This document shows, in pieces, positions 8,970-17,615 of a stretch of 64,000 nt of DNA (within the stretch, counting starts at the first letter, position 1; every line of letters begins with the position of its first letter). The position numbers and the translations under genes were made by a program. Below the pieces are notes generated by a model that had not been told where the DNA came from, did not search any database, and saw nothing but the letters and a program-made list of their open reading frames with translations. Source of the DNA: Streptomyces sp. RFCAC02 (lineage in GTDB: Bacteria > Actinomycetota > Actinomycetes > Streptomycetales > Streptomycetaceae); contig NZ_SAUH01000001.1 of the NCBI RefSeq assembly GCF_004193175.1, positions 3,040,501 through 3,104,500 of the forward strand, read 5' to 3'.

Positions 8970-9300
8970 TGTGGATGACCGGCCGAGTTATCCACAGGCG
9001 GGGTCCGGAGGCTGTGGACAAGTCGATACGGGCGGCTGGACAATATCGACATACCGCCCCACCGGGAGCGAAGGGCACCACAGGGTGTCGAAACCACTTT
9101 CGTCACCCCGCGCGGTACCCATAACTCTGCGGAGTGAGTCAATTCGGGCCGGATTCCCCCGGAAGAGAGCGTGAACGGGGTTTGAATCGGGCATTCCCAG
9201 ACGCCTCAAACAGCACTCCCGGCATTCCCCTACTTGTCCACAGCTGCATCTCCATCCCTGTGGATAACTTTCTGCGGGAGCGCTCCTGACCTGTGGATTC
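8970..9300. promoter_or_regulatory. Cluster of six DnaA boxes between pheA and serS
   Basis: This 448-bp gap (8950-9397) has no plausible gene. It holds six DnaA-box-like 9-mers: TCATCCACA (8970-8978, minus), TTATCCACA (8988-8996, plus), TTGTCCACA (9013-9021, minus), TTGTCCACA (9234-9242, plus), TTATCCACA (9259-9267, minus) and GAATCCACA (9292-9300, minus). Four are perfect consensus (TTATCCACA or TTGTCCACA, the latter preferred by Streptomyces DnaA). They form two groups of three about 210 bp apart. The serS promoter lies just beyond. Likely roles are DnaA titration or DnaA-dependent control of serS; both are inference. Confidence 0.7.
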
Positions 9301-9385
9301 CCGGCGCGGCTTTCTCCATCAAAGCGGCAAAACGGGCATATGCATCGAGGGGACTTATTGTTTACGCGCGTCCCGCGGCCCCCGG

Positions 9386-9391
9386 TAGCCT
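9386..9391 (+). promoter_or_regulatory. -10 element of leaderless serS promoter
   Basis: TAGCCT ends 6 nt before the serS GTG start codon, with no ribosome-binding site between. This predicts a leaderless transcript. No T-box or other tRNA-sensing leader could fit in this space. Confidence 0.55.
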
Positions 9392-9397
9392 GGTCCC

Positions 9398-10678
9398 GTG
9401 ATTGACCTTCGCCTGCTTCGTGAGGACCCGGACCGAGTGCGCGCGTCCCAGCGCGCCCGAGGAGAGGACGTCGCCGTCGTGGACACGCTGCTGTCCGCCG
9501 ACGAGCGCCGCCGGTCCTCCACCGCCCGCTACGACGAGCTGCGGGCGGAGCAGAAGCAGCTCGGCAAGCGCGTGCCGCGCGCCACGGGCGACGAGAAGGC
9601 CGCCCTGCTCGCGCGCACCGGCGAGCTGGCCACCGAGGTCAAGGCGGCCGACGCCGCGCGGGACGAGGCCGCCGCCGAGGCCCAGGCCCTGCTCCTGCGC
9701 CTCGGGAACATCGTCCACCCCGACGTGCCGGTCGGCGGCGAGGAGGACTTCGCCGTCCTGGAGACGCACGGCACGATCCGCGACTTCGAGGCCGAGGGCT
9801 TCGCCCCCCGGGACCACCTGGAGCTCGGCCAGGCGCTCGGCGCCATCGACACCGAGCGCGGCGCGAAGGTCTCCGGGTCGCGCTTCTACTACCTGACCGG
9901 CGTCGGCGCACTGCTCGAACTGGCCCTCGTCAACGCCGCCGTCGCGCAGGCGTCGGCGGCCGGCTTCACGCCGATGCTCACGCCCGCCCTCGTGAAGCCG
10001 CGCGCCATGGAGGGCACCGGTTTCCTCGGCCAGGCCGCGCAGGACGTCTACCACCTGGAGAAGGACGACTTCTACCTCGTGGGCACGTCCGAGGTCCCGC
10101 TCGCGGCGTACCACATGGACGAGATCCTCCCGGCCGACCGCCTGCCGCTGCGGTACGCGGGCTTCTCGCCGTGCTTCCGGCGCGAGGCCGGCTCGTACGG
10201 CAAGGACACCCGGGGCATCTTCCGGGTGCACCAGTTCGACAAGGTGGAGATGTTCTGCTTCGTCGCGCCGGAGGAGGCGGAGGCGGAGCACCGGCGGCTT
10301 CTTGAGTGGGAGAAGCAGTGGCTCACCTCGCTCGGGCTGCCGTTCCGCGTGATCGACGTGGCCAGTGGTGACCTCGGGGCGTCGGCCTCGCGCAAGTTCG
10401 ACTGCGAGGCGTGGATCCCCACGCAGGGCAAGTACCGCGAGCTGACCTCCGCGTCGAACTGCCTGGAGTTCCAGGCCCGCCGGCTGAACGTCCGGGTCCG
10501 CACCAAGGAGTCGGGCGTCCGGCCCCTGGCCACGCTGAACGGCACCCTGTGCGCCGTCCCCCGCACGATCGTCGCCCTCCTGGAGAACCACCAGCTCCCC
10601 GACGGGTCGGTGCGTGTCCCCGAGGTGCTGCGTCCGTACCTCGGCGGCCGCGACGTCCTGTCCCCGGCCGGCGCGTGA
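9398..10678 (+). CDS. serS: Seryl-tRNA synthetase
   Basis: A 426-residue class II synthetase that charges tRNA-Ser. The start is a GTG ([14 protein letters not shown]). An N-terminal antiparallel coiled-coil arm (about 25-105), which binds the tRNA long variable arm, precedes the catalytic core. Class II motif 2 is visible as [20 protein letters not shown] and motif 3 as [19 protein letters not shown], with its conserved arginine. The length is normal for the family. The stop codon overlaps the GTG of the following HAD gene (GTGA), so these two genes are translationally coupled; that pairing is common in Streptomyces. Confidence 0.97.
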   Translation: MIDLRLLREDPDRVRASQRARGEDVAVVDTLLSADERRRSSTARYDELRAEQKQLGKRVPRATGDEKAALLARTGELATEVKAADAARDEAAAEAQALLLRLGNIVHPDVPVGGEEDFAVLETHGTIRDFEAEGFAPRDHLELGQALGAIDTERGAKVSGSRFYYLTGVGALLELALVNAAVAQASAAGFTPMLTPALVKPRAMEGTGFLGQAAQDVYHLEKDDFYLVGTSEVPLAAYHMDEILPADRLPLRYAGFSPCFRREAGSYGKDTRGIFRVHQFDKVEMFCFVAPEEAEAEHRRLLEWEKQWLTSLGLPFRVIDVASGDLGASASRKFDCEAWIPTQGKYRELTSASNCLEFQARRLNVRVRTKESGVRPLATLNGTLCAVPRTIVALLENHQLPDGSVRVPEVLRPYLGGRDVLSPAGA

Positions 10679-11541
10679 CGCCCCGGCCCAGCCTGCCGCA
10701 GCGCTTCCCGTACCGGCTGATAGCCACCGACCTCGACGGGACCCTGCTGCGCGACGACAAGACCGTCTCGGCACGCACGCGGGGCGTGCTCGCCGCCGCC
10801 CAGGCGGCGGGCGCCGAGCACGTGGTGGCGACCGGCCGCAGTGTCGCGTGGACCCGCGCGATACTCGACGACCTCGGGTACCGGGGGCTCGCCGTGTGCG
10901 GGCAGGGCGCGCAGGTCTACCACGCGGGCGAACGGCGGCTGCTGACCTCGGTCACCCTCGACCGGGCCGTCGCGCGGCACGCCGTCGGTCTGCTGGAGGA
11001 GGCTCTCGGGCCCCTCGGGCTCGCGGCCGACCGGGGCGGGGCCGACGGCCGGCTGGTCCTCGACGCGCGCTTCCGCAGCATGACGGGGTACGGCGTCACG
11101 GAGGACGCCGCCGTGGCCGAGTACCGGGTGCCCGGCCGGGACGAGGTGCTGGCGGAGCCGGTCATCAAGCTGTACCTCCAGCACCCCTCGCTGTCCGACG
11201 ACGCGCTGGCCGCCGCCGCGCGGGAGCGGGTGGGCCACCTGGTGACGGTCGTCGTGTCCGGCGAGGGGCTGGTGGAGATGCTGCCGCTCGGCCTCAGCAA
11301 GGCGCGCGGGCTCGCGCTCGCGGCGCGGCGTCTCGGCGTCGGGGCGGCGGACACCATCGCGTTCGGCGACATGCCGAACGACGTTCCCATGCTGACCTGG
11401 GCGGCGCGCGGCGTGGCGATGGCCGGCGCCCATCCGGAGGTCATCGCCGTGGCCGACGAGGTGACCGCGGGCAACGAGGAGGACGGCATCGCGCTGGTGC
11501 TCGAGGCGCTGCTGCGGCCCTCGACGGACCGGACGGTCTGA
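10675..11541 (+). CDS. HAD-family (Cof-type) phosphatase, coupled to serS
   Basis: A 288-residue HAD hydrolase. The start is the GTG that overlaps the serS stop (GTGA); an in-frame extension further upstream would lie inside serS and is not credible. Motif I is [15 protein letters not shown] with both catalytic aspartates; motif IV is [12 protein letters not shown]. The C2B cap resembles Cof/YidA phosphatases that act on small phosphometabolites. It is clearly paralogous to the HAD gene at 17.6 kb (same motif I context through [10 protein letters not shown]). The physiological substrate is not evident from the sequence. Confidence 0.88.
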   Translation: MTPRPSLPQRFPYRLIATDLDGTLLRDDKTVSARTRGVLAAAQAAGAEHVVATGRSVAWTRAILDDLGYRGLAVCGQGAQVYHAGERRLLTSVTLDRAVARHAVGLLEEALGPLGLAADRGGADGRLVLDARFRSMTGYGVTEDAAVAEYRVPGRDEVLAEPVIKLYLQHPSLSDDALAAAARERVGHLVTVVVSGEGLVEMLPLGLSKARGLALAARRLGVGAADTIAFGDMPNDVPMLTWAARGVAMAGAHPEVIAVADEVTAGNEEDGIALVLEALLRPSTDRTV

Positions 11542-11575
11542 TCCGCACGGCTCAACCGGCGATCACGCGGCGGAA

Positions 11576-11613
11576 GTTATCCACAGGTTGTGCACAACGA
11601 GCCTGTGGATAAC
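11576..11613. promoter_or_regulatory. 38-bp palindrome of two perfect DnaA boxes
   Basis: GTTATCCACAGG (11576-11587) is repeated in inverted orientation as CCTGTGGATAAC (11602-11613). The 14-nt spacer contains its own palindrome TTGTGCACAA (11588-11597), itself one base from a TTGTCCACA box on each strand. Thus two perfect and two near-perfect DnaA boxes are packed symmetrically 35 nt after the HAD stop. It could be a DnaA-binding site, a terminator hairpin for the serS-HAD transcript, or both. Nothing else is seen in the 11542-11728 gap. Confidence 0.65.
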
Positions 11614-11728
11614 CGGACTTCCCGACGCCCCACCACCGTTCCTCCGCCACTCCCGTGACCACCGCCACTTCCGCGCGTACCGGCGCTGCGCTTGTGCGGC
11701 CGTGTGCCGTGAAGCATCCTGGTGATCC

Positions 11729-12931
11729 ATGGTTCTCAACAGGCTGGACATCGACGCCCTCCGCCATGACACACCGGGCTGCGCGCACCGGATCCATCTG
11801 AACAACGCCGGTGCCGGGCTCCTCAGCTCCGGCACACTCCGCACCATGACCGAGCACCTCGACCTGGAGGCCAGGACGGGCGGCTACGAGGCGGCCGATG
11901 CGGCGGCCGACCGGATCGCCCGGGTCCACGACGACCTGGCCGCGCTGATCGGCGGCCGGGCCTCGGAGATCGCCCTGTTCGACAATTCGACGCGCGCCTG
12001 GCAGGCCGCCTTCGCCGCGCTGGCCCACACCTTCCGGCCCGGCGACCGCATCCTCACCGGCCGCGCCGAGTACGGCAGCAACGTGCTGACGTACTTCCAG
12101 GCCGCGCGCCGCACCGGTGTCGAGATCGTGGTGGTGCCGAACGACGAGCACGGCGCCCTGGACACCGGCGCGCTGGCCGGGCTGATCGACGAGCGGACGA
12201 AGCTGGTCGGCGTCAGCCATGTGCCGACCGGCGGCGGGCTCGTGAACCCGGCGGCCGAGATCGGGCGGATCACCCGGGCCGCCGGAGTCCCCTACCTGCT
12301 GGACGCGACGCAGTCCGTCGGGCAGTTCCCCGTCGACGTGGCCGCGATCGGGTGCGACCTGCTGGCGGCGACGGGCCGCAAGTTCCTGCGGGGGCCGCGC
12401 GGCACGGGCTTCCTGTGGGCTGCGGAAACGATTCTTCCCCTGCTCGACCCGCCGGTGGCCGAGATCGCCTCGGCCGAGTGGGACGGCGATGAGGGCTTCA
12501 CCTGGCGGCCGGGCGCCCGCCGGTTCGAGACATGGGAGAAGAACTACGCGGCCGTCCTCGGGCTCGGCACGGCCGTGCGCGAGGCCCTGGCCCTCGATCC
12601 GGCCGTGACGGGCGCGCGGGCCGTCGCGCTGGGCACCCGGCTGCGCGACGCCCTGGACGACCTGCCCGGCGTGACGACGCACGACCTCGGGCGCGATCGG
12701 TGCGCCATCGTGACGGCGTCCGTGGCCGGGGTGCCGGCGGACGAGGTCGCCGCCGAACTGGCCCACCACGGCATCAATGTCAGCCTGACCAACCGGGAGG
12801 GCGCGCAGTTCGACGCCCTGGAGCGGAAGCTGCCGCCGCTCGTGCGCCTCTCGCCGCACTACTACACGACACAGGAGGAGCTGGACCGGGCGGTGACGGT
12901 CGTCGGACGCGTCGCGGCAAACGCGCGCTGA
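11729..12931 (+). CDS. Class V aminotransferase-fold PLP enzyme
   Basis: A 400-residue PLP-dependent protein of the cysteine desulfurase/isopenicillin-N-epimerase superfamily. The N-terminal segment HLNNAGAGLLSSGTL is typical, VPYLLDATQSVGQFPVD carries the cofactor Asp, and ATGRKFLRGPRGTGFLW contains the PLP-binding lysine. It lacks the features of IscS/SufS scaffolding partners, and no Fe-S assembly genes are near. Related proteins act as epimerases, kynureninase-like lyases or sulfoxide lyases; the specific reaction cannot be assigned. It converges with the ABC permease gene 17 nt away. Confidence 0.8.
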   Translation: MVLNRLDIDALRHDTPGCAHRIHLNNAGAGLLSSGTLRTMTEHLDLEARTGGYEAADAAADRIARVHDDLAALIGGRASEIALFDNSTRAWQAAFAALAHTFRPGDRILTGRAEYGSNVLTYFQAARRTGVEIVVVPNDEHGALDTGALAGLIDERTKLVGVSHVPTGGGLVNPAAEIGRITRAAGVPYLLDATQSVGQFPVDVAAIGCDLLAATGRKFLRGPRGTGFLWAAETILPLLDPPVAEIASAEWDGDEGFTWRPGARRFETWEKNYAAVLGLGTAVREALALDPAVTGARAVALGTRLRDALDDLPGVTTHDLGRDRCAIVTASVAGVPADEVAAELAHHGINVSLTNREGAQFDALERKLPPLVRLSPHYYTTQEELDRAVTVVGRVAANAR

Positions 12932-12948
12932 CCTGCCGCCCGGCCGCC

Positions 12949-13671
12949 TCAGTCGTCCCCGGCGACCGTCAGCGAGCGGAGCCTCCGGGTCGCGTACCAG
13001 GTGCCCGCGACCGTCACCACGACGAGCAGGACGATCGCGGTCGGCAGCGCCACGTCCGATGTGACGCCGGTGCCGTCGGCCGCCACCCGCTCGGCCGTCG
13101 CGAGTGCCCACTGCTGGATGCTCAGCGTCCGCGCGCCGGGGACGAGGCTGCCGAACAGCGCCTCCCACACCAGGGCGTAGACCAGGCCGAGGACGACCGC
13201 GTTGCGCGAGACGGTGCCGAGGAGCAGGAACACCGCGCTGTACGCCACGGAGGCGACCGCCGAGGCCAGGACGTACGCCCCGGCTATGCCCTGGCTGTTG
13301 CCGTTGAGCACGAGCCCGGCGATCAGCACGGGGATCGTCGTGAAGACGACGGTGACGGCGACGGCGACGGACAGCTTGGTGAGGATGATCGTGCGCCGGG
13401 GCAGGGGCTTCGCGAGCAGGTAGACGATCGACCCGTCGTCGATCTCGGGGGCGATCGCTCCCGTGCCGGCGATGACACCGATCAGCGGCACCATCGACGC
13501 GAGGGCGAAGCCGCCCAGCACGCCTTCGGCCGACCGGTCGTCCTCACCGCCGAGCGCGCGCACCACGATGGCGATCACGATCAGCAGCGCGGGAAGCGTC
13601 GCGAGGATGGCGGCCCTGCGGCGGCCGAGCAGAGCCCGGTAGGTGAGCCGGGCGACGGTCTCGTTGTACAC
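12949..13671 (-). CDS. ABC-2 type transporter permease
   Basis: A 240-residue membrane protein with six predicted helices, beginning with the cytoplasmic segment TYRALLGRRRAAIL that is typical of ABC-2 permeases. It has segments such as IAPEIDDGSIVYLLAKPLPR, the conserved amphipathic stretch before the second helix. It is last in a four-gene minus-strand operon (ATPase, permease, ATPase, permease) and begins 11 nt after the ATPase at 13683. It probably pairs with that ATPase as an exporter; the substrate is unknown. Confidence 0.85.
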   Translation of the reverse strand: MYNETVARLTYRALLGRRRAAILATLPALLIVIAIVVRALGGEDDRSAEGVLGGFALASMVPLIGVIAGTGAIAPEIDDGSIVYLLAKPLPRRTIILTKLSVAVAVTVVFTTIPVLIAGLVLNGNSQGIAGAYVLASAVASVAYSAVFLLLGTVSRNAVVLGLVYALVWEALFGSLVPGARTLSIQQWALATAERVAADGTGVTSDVALPTAIVLLVVVTVAGTWYATRRLRSLTVAGDD

Positions 13672-13682
13672 GCGGGCGCTCC

Positions 13683-14600
13683 TTACGCGCTGACGAGGTA
13701 GGAGAAGACGCTTTCGAGGGACTCGTCGGCGGGCGAGACGGTCAGGAGCCGGATGCCGCGCTCCCTCGCGAGCCGGGGCAGTTCGGTGGTGAAGCGGCCG
13801 AAGTCCTGGGCCTGCACGAGCAGGGCGTGCTCCGCAGCGTCGAACTCGACAGCCGTCGTGGACGGATCGGCGATCAGCGCGGAGGCCAGGGACCGGTCGT
13901 CGCTGGAGCGTATGAGGTAGCGGTGCGGCCGGTCGGTCATGAGACGGCGGATGCGGCGGTAGTCGCCGGACGCCGCGTGCCGGCCCGCCACGATCACCTC
14001 GATGTGCCCGGCGAGCTGCTCGACCTCCTCCAGGATGTGGGAGGAGAACAGGACGGTCCGCCCGTCGTCGCCCATCTGCCGGAGGAGCCGCATGAGATGC
14101 ATGCGCTGCCGGGGGTCCATGCCGTTGAACGGTTCGTCCAGCAGCAGGACCGACGGCTCGTGGACGAGGGCCGAGGCCATCTTCACGCGCTGCCGCATGC
14201 CCTTGCTGTAGGTCGCGATGGGGCGGTCAGCCGCCTCCGTCATCTCCACCGTGGCCAGGGCCGCGCGGGCGGCGGCCGGCGGATCGGGCAGCCGGTGCAG
14301 CTCGGCGTTGGCGAGGACGAACTCACCGCCGGTCAGGTAGTCGTACATGCCTTCGCGCTCGGGGACGAGCCCGATGTGCCGGTAGACGTCCTCGTTGCGC
14401 CAGATGGGGGCACCGTCCAGGGTGACCGTGCCGGCGGAGGGCGCGAGGAAACCGCTCATCATGTGGATCAGGGTCGATTTGCCGGCGCCGTTCGGGCCGA
14501 GCAGGCCGGTGATGCCGGGGCCGATCGACATGGTCACGTCGTTGACGGCGACCACGTTGCCGAACCAGCGGGAGGCGTTGGTGATGTCGATGGTGGTCAT
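13683..14600 (-). CDS. ABC transporter ATP-binding protein (second pair)
   Basis: A 305-residue ABC ATPase. I chose the ATG giving MTTIDITNASRWFG because the upstream extension runs into the preceding permease gene. Walker A is GPNGAGKST, the Q-loop is near GLVPEREGMYD, the signature is YSKGMRQRVK (degenerate LSGGQ, as usual in drug-export ABC-2 ATPases), and Walker B is LLLDEPFNGMD with a following H-loop SSHIL. A C-terminal regulatory region of about 80 residues follows. The gene starts 5 nt after the upstream permease stop and is followed closely by its own permease. Confidence 0.9.
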   Translation of the reverse strand: MTTIDITNASRWFGNVVAVNDVTMSIGPGITGLLGPNGAGKSTLIHMMSGFLAPSAGTVTLDGAPIWRNEDVYRHIGLVPEREGMYDYLTGGEFVLANAELHRLPDPPAAARAALATVEMTEAADRPIATYSKGMRQRVKMASALVHEPSVLLLDEPFNGMDPRQRMHLMRLLRQMGDDGRTVLFSSHILEEVEQLAGHIEVIVAGRHAASGDYRRIRRLMTDRPHRYLIRSSDDRSLASALIADPSTTAVEFDAAEHALLVQAQDFGRFTTELPRLARERGIRLLTVSPADESLESVFSYLVSA

Positions 14601-14605
14601 GGTGA

Positions 14606-15499
14606 TCAGAGCCCGGCCTTCCGGTAGCGGCGCAGCAGGAGCAGATGGCACGAGACCGCGAGCCCTGCGATCACCAGGAGGCAGACCGTGCCCGCCGCGA
14701 CGGACGGGGTGATGCCGTCGATGAAGCCGCTCTCGCCGCCGAGCAGCGAACTTTGGAAGGCGTCGAGCAGCGTGCCCGGCGAGAAGACGGCGAGCCAGCC
14801 GACGGCCCCGGTGCTGCCCTGCTCGCTCGCCGTGACCTGCAGGGCGTTCACGGCGAAGAACGGGATGGTGAGGACGGCGATGATCGCGGCGACCCCGAAG
14901 CCGCGGCGCGGGGTGAGCGACGCGACGAGCAGCCCGATGCCCGCGTGCAGGACGGCCAGGACGGCCGTCACCACGAGGCCGCGCAGGTACGCGGTCGTCT
15001 GGTCGGCGAAGCCCAGCTCGGCCAGGAGGCCGCCCGCGTACGCCACGGTGATGGGCACCCCGACGAACAGGAACAGGGACGCGCTGAGCGCCGCGTACTT
15101 CGCGAGCACGTAGTCGGCCCGGGCGATGGGCCGCGCGAAGTACAGCGGCATCGTCTTGAACCGCAGGTCGAGGGAGACCATCTGCGGCGCGGCCAGCGCC
15201 ACGTACAGGCCGAGGACGGGCTGCATGGTGAGCCCGTACGACCGGTAGTCCATCATGAGCTCGTCCATGCCGGTGGTGGACGCGACCGCCACCATGACGA
15301 CGGCGGGAATCGCCATCACGCCGAACAGGCCGAACGGCAGCACCTTGGACTTCCCCGACCGGCCCAGGCCGTACGAGCCGCGCAGCGAGTGCGTGAACAG
15401 GGAGAACCGGGCGTACCCGGCGCCGAGACGCGCGCCGTCGTAGCGGCGGTAGCCGATGTTGTGGATGCGGTCGGGCGCCGCCTCTCGCGGGGTCGTCAT
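14606..15499 (-). CDS. ABC-2 type transporter permease (first pair)
   Basis: A 297-residue permease with about six helices. The N-terminus (RIHNIGYRRYDGARLG) is characteristic of actinobacterial ABC-2 permeases of this cluster. The start ATG overlaps the stop of the upstream ATPase by 4 nt (ATGA). It should pair with that ATPase. The substrate is not evident; such pairs often export lipids, antibiotics or peptides. Confidence 0.85.
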   Translation of the reverse strand: MTTPREAAPDRIHNIGYRRYDGARLGAGYARFSLFTHSLRGSYGLGRSGKSKVLPFGLFGVMAIPAVVMVAVASTTGMDELMMDYRSYGLTMQPVLGLYVALAAPQMVSLDLRFKTMPLYFARPIARADYVLAKYAALSASLFLFVGVPITVAYAGGLLAELGFADQTTAYLRGLVVTAVLAVLHAGIGLLVASLTPRRGFGVAAIIAVLTIPFFAVNALQVTASEQGSTGAVGWLAVFSPGTLLDAFQSSLLGGESGFIDGITPSVAAGTVCLLVIAGLAVSCHLLLLRRYRKAGL

Positions 15500-16440
15500 G
15501 ACCGTGCCTCCTCGAAGACCTCGGCGATCCGGTGCCTGCGCTGCTCCATGCGGACCAGGCCGAGGCCCAGCTCCGCCACGGTGTCGCGGACGGTGTCGTA
15601 CACGGAGTCGTCGCCCGCCTCGACGCTCAGCAGCCGGCCCGGGGCCGCCTCCACGGTGAGCCCGGCGGCGGCCAGCGCGGACCGCAGGGCGTCCGCGCCG
15701 TCCGGATGGGTGTCGGTGTCGGTGACCTCGACGGTGAGCGCGGTGGTCACCTCCGTGAAGCGGGCGGTGGCCTCAGAGCGCAGCAGCCGGCCGCCGTCGA
15801 TGACGACGATGTGGTCGCTGGTGCGCTCCAGCTCGCCCAGCAGGTGCGAGGTGACCAGGACCGAGATGCCGAAGTCCGTGTGGACGCGGCGGATCAGGCC
15901 GAGCATCTCGTCCCGTCCGACGGGATCGAGGCCGTTCGTCGGCTCGTCGAGGAGCACCAGGTGCGGGTCGTGCACCAGGGCCTGGGCGAGCTTGACGCGC
16001 TGCTTCATGCCCGTCGAGTAGCCGCCCATGGGGCGGTAGCGCTCCTCGTTGAGCCCGACGTGGCGGAGCGTGTCGGCCGTGCGCTCGCGGGCGGCCGTGG
16101 CGGGCAGCCCGGACATGCGCGCCATGTGGACGACGAACTCGGTGGCCGACACGTCCGGCGGCAGGCAGTCGTGCTCCGGCATGTACCCGACGCGCTCACG
16201 GATGGTGCCGCCCTCACGCGCCGCGTCGAGACCGAGCACGGCGGCGGATCCCTCGGTGGCGGGGGCCAGGCCGAGGAGCAGTTTGATCAGCGTGGACTTG
16301 CCGGCGCCGTTGGCCCCGACGAGGCCGGTCACGCCGGGGCCGATGTCCACGGTCAGCCGGTCCAGCGCGGTCACCCGGGGGTACCGCTTCGTCAGACCGT
16401 CGGTCCGGATCACACTCGTGTACGTGCTGTGTCCGCTCAC
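15496..16440 (-). CDS. ABC transporter ATP-binding protein (first pair)
   Basis: A 314-residue ABC ATPase and the first gene of the four-gene exporter operon. I chose the GTG giving VSGHSTYTSVIRTDGL; upstream codons have no homology-like features. Walker A is GANGAGKST, the signature YSTGMKQRVKLAQAL, and Walker B LVLLDEPTNGLDP. The C-terminal 80 residues form the usual DUF-like extension. Its stop overlaps the start of the permease at 15499. Having two complete ATPase-permease pairs in a row suggests either a heteromeric exporter or a duplication; the ATPases are similar in architecture but clearly diverged. Confidence 0.9.
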   Translation of the reverse strand: MSGHSTYTSVIRTDGLTKRYPRVTALDRLTVDIGPGVTGLVGANGAGKSTLIKLLLGLAPATEGSAAVLGLDAAREGGTIRERVGYMPEHDCLPPDVSATEFVVHMARMSGLPATAARERTADTLRHVGLNEERYRPMGGYSTGMKQRVKLAQALVHDPHLVLLDEPTNGLDPVGRDEMLGLIRRVHTDFGISVLVTSHLLGELERTSDHIVVIDGGRLLRSEATARFTEVTTALTVEVTDTDTHPDGADALRSALAAAGLTVEAAPGRLLSVEAGDDSVYDTVRDTVAELGLGLVRMEQRRHRIAEVFEEARS

Positions 16441-16557
16441 ACCAGGGACGCTAACGCCGCACCGCCGGACGGCGCGTCCTTCTTTGGTCGCACCCCTTGT
16501 CGACTTCGGTAGCTTTCCCGGTGGACGCCGGCCCCGGGACACCGCCCGGCGCGGCAC

Positions 16558-17502
16558 TCACGCGGCGAGCTGCGCCGGTGCCTCCGTGACGATGCGCTCG
16601 AAGACCGCCGGGTCCGAGGCGAACGCCGAGTCCTCCACCGGCCAGTGCAGCACCAGCTCCGTGAACCCGAGCGAGGCGACCGTCCCCGCGTACTCGACGA
16701 AGGCGCCCACCGAGGAGAGCGGCGCGCCGCCGCCGGGACCCCCCGCGTCCAGCAGGACACGGCCGAGCGTCCCCGGCTCGCGCCCCTCGTCCTCGCAGAC
16801 CGCGTCGAGCCGCCGCACCTGCCGGGCCAGCGCGTCGAACGCGTCCGGTGTGCTGCCCCCGTCGAACCCGGCCGGGTCGCTGACCGTGACCCACGCCTGC
16901 CCGTGCCGGGCGGCGAGCCGCATGCCACGGCGCCCCGTGGCGGCCACCGTGAACGGCAGCCTCGGCCGCTGGACGCAGCCGGGGATCATGCGCACCTCGT
17001 GCGCCGACCAGTAGTCCCCCCGGTAGGAGACGCCGCGGGAGCCACTGCCCGTGCCGCCCTCGCTCAGCAGCCGGTCGAGCAGCCGCAGGAACTCGGCGAA
17101 GCGCCCCGCCCGCTCGCGCGGCGACCAGGCGTCGTGCCCGAGCGCCGTCGCGTCGAAGCCGGTGCCGCCCGCGCCGATGCCGAGGGTGATCCGGCCGTCC
17201 GCGATGTCGTCGAGCGTGATCAGCTCCTTGGCGAGCGTCACGGGGTGCCGGAAGTTGGGCGAGGTGACGAGCGGACCGAGACGGATGCGGTCGGTCACCG
17301 CGGCGGCGGCCGTCAGCGTCGGCACGGCACCGAACCAGGTCCGGTCACGGAAGCCGCGCCACGACAGGTGGTCGTAGGTGTAGGCGGTGTGGAAGCCCAG
17401 CTCCTCGGCGCGCTGCCAGATCCGCCGGCCCCCGCCGGACCAGCGGTGCACGGGAAGGATGACGGTGGACAGCCGGAGCGGCAGCTCGGGTGTGTCAGCC
17501 AT
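16558..17502 (-). CDS. LLM-class F420-dependent oxidoreductase
   Basis: A 314-residue luciferase-like monooxygenase-fold protein with start ATG giving MADTPELPLRLSTVILP. The TIM-barrel landmarks include EELGFHTAYTYDHLSWR near the N-terminus, TDRIRLGPLVTSP and GRITLGIGAGG, the last being the strand that contacts the F420 phosphate in this class. The length fits the family. F420 rather than FMN is inferred from the actinobacterial background and the GIGAGG context. The substrate is unknown. It is divergent from the HAD gene at 17616, and a TACGCT element 6 nt before the ATG suggests a leaderless mRNA. Confidence 0.82.
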   Translation of the reverse strand: MADTPELPLRLSTVILPVHRWSGGGRRIWQRAEELGFHTAYTYDHLSWRGFRDRTWFGAVPTLTAAAAVTDRIRLGPLVTSPNFRHPVTLAKELITLDDIADGRITLGIGAGGTGFDATALGHDAWSPRERAGRFAEFLRLLDRLLSEGGTGSGSRGVSYRGDYWSAHEVRMIPGCVQRPRLPFTVAATGRRGMRLAARHGQAWVTVSDPAGFDGGSTPDAFDALARQVRRLDAVCEDEGREPGTLGRVLLDAGGPGGGAPLSSVGAFVEYAGTVASLGFTELVLHWPVEDSAFASDPAVFERIVTEAPAQLAA

Positions 17503-17508
17503 CCCGCA

Positions 17509-17514
17509 AGCGTA
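17509..17514 (-). promoter_or_regulatory. -10 element of leaderless oxidoreductase promoter
   Basis: On the minus strand TACGCT is followed by 6 nt (TGCGGG) and then the ATG of the oxidoreductase gene. This spacing puts the transcription start at the initiation codon. Confidence 0.5.
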
Positions 17515-17615
17515 GGGCCAATCCGGCCGCGCAACCGCCGCTTCACGACAACGACCGGCTCCGCCCACATACGAGTGAGGTCGCGCACGGATGTGCGCGC
17601 ATATGCTCGTTGACT

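Noticed and set aside
9300-9397. T-box or other riboswitch leader for serS
   Set aside because: The -10 element lies 6 nt before the GTG, leaving no leader RNA, and no T-box motif (tRNA-acceptor-binding bulge) is present.
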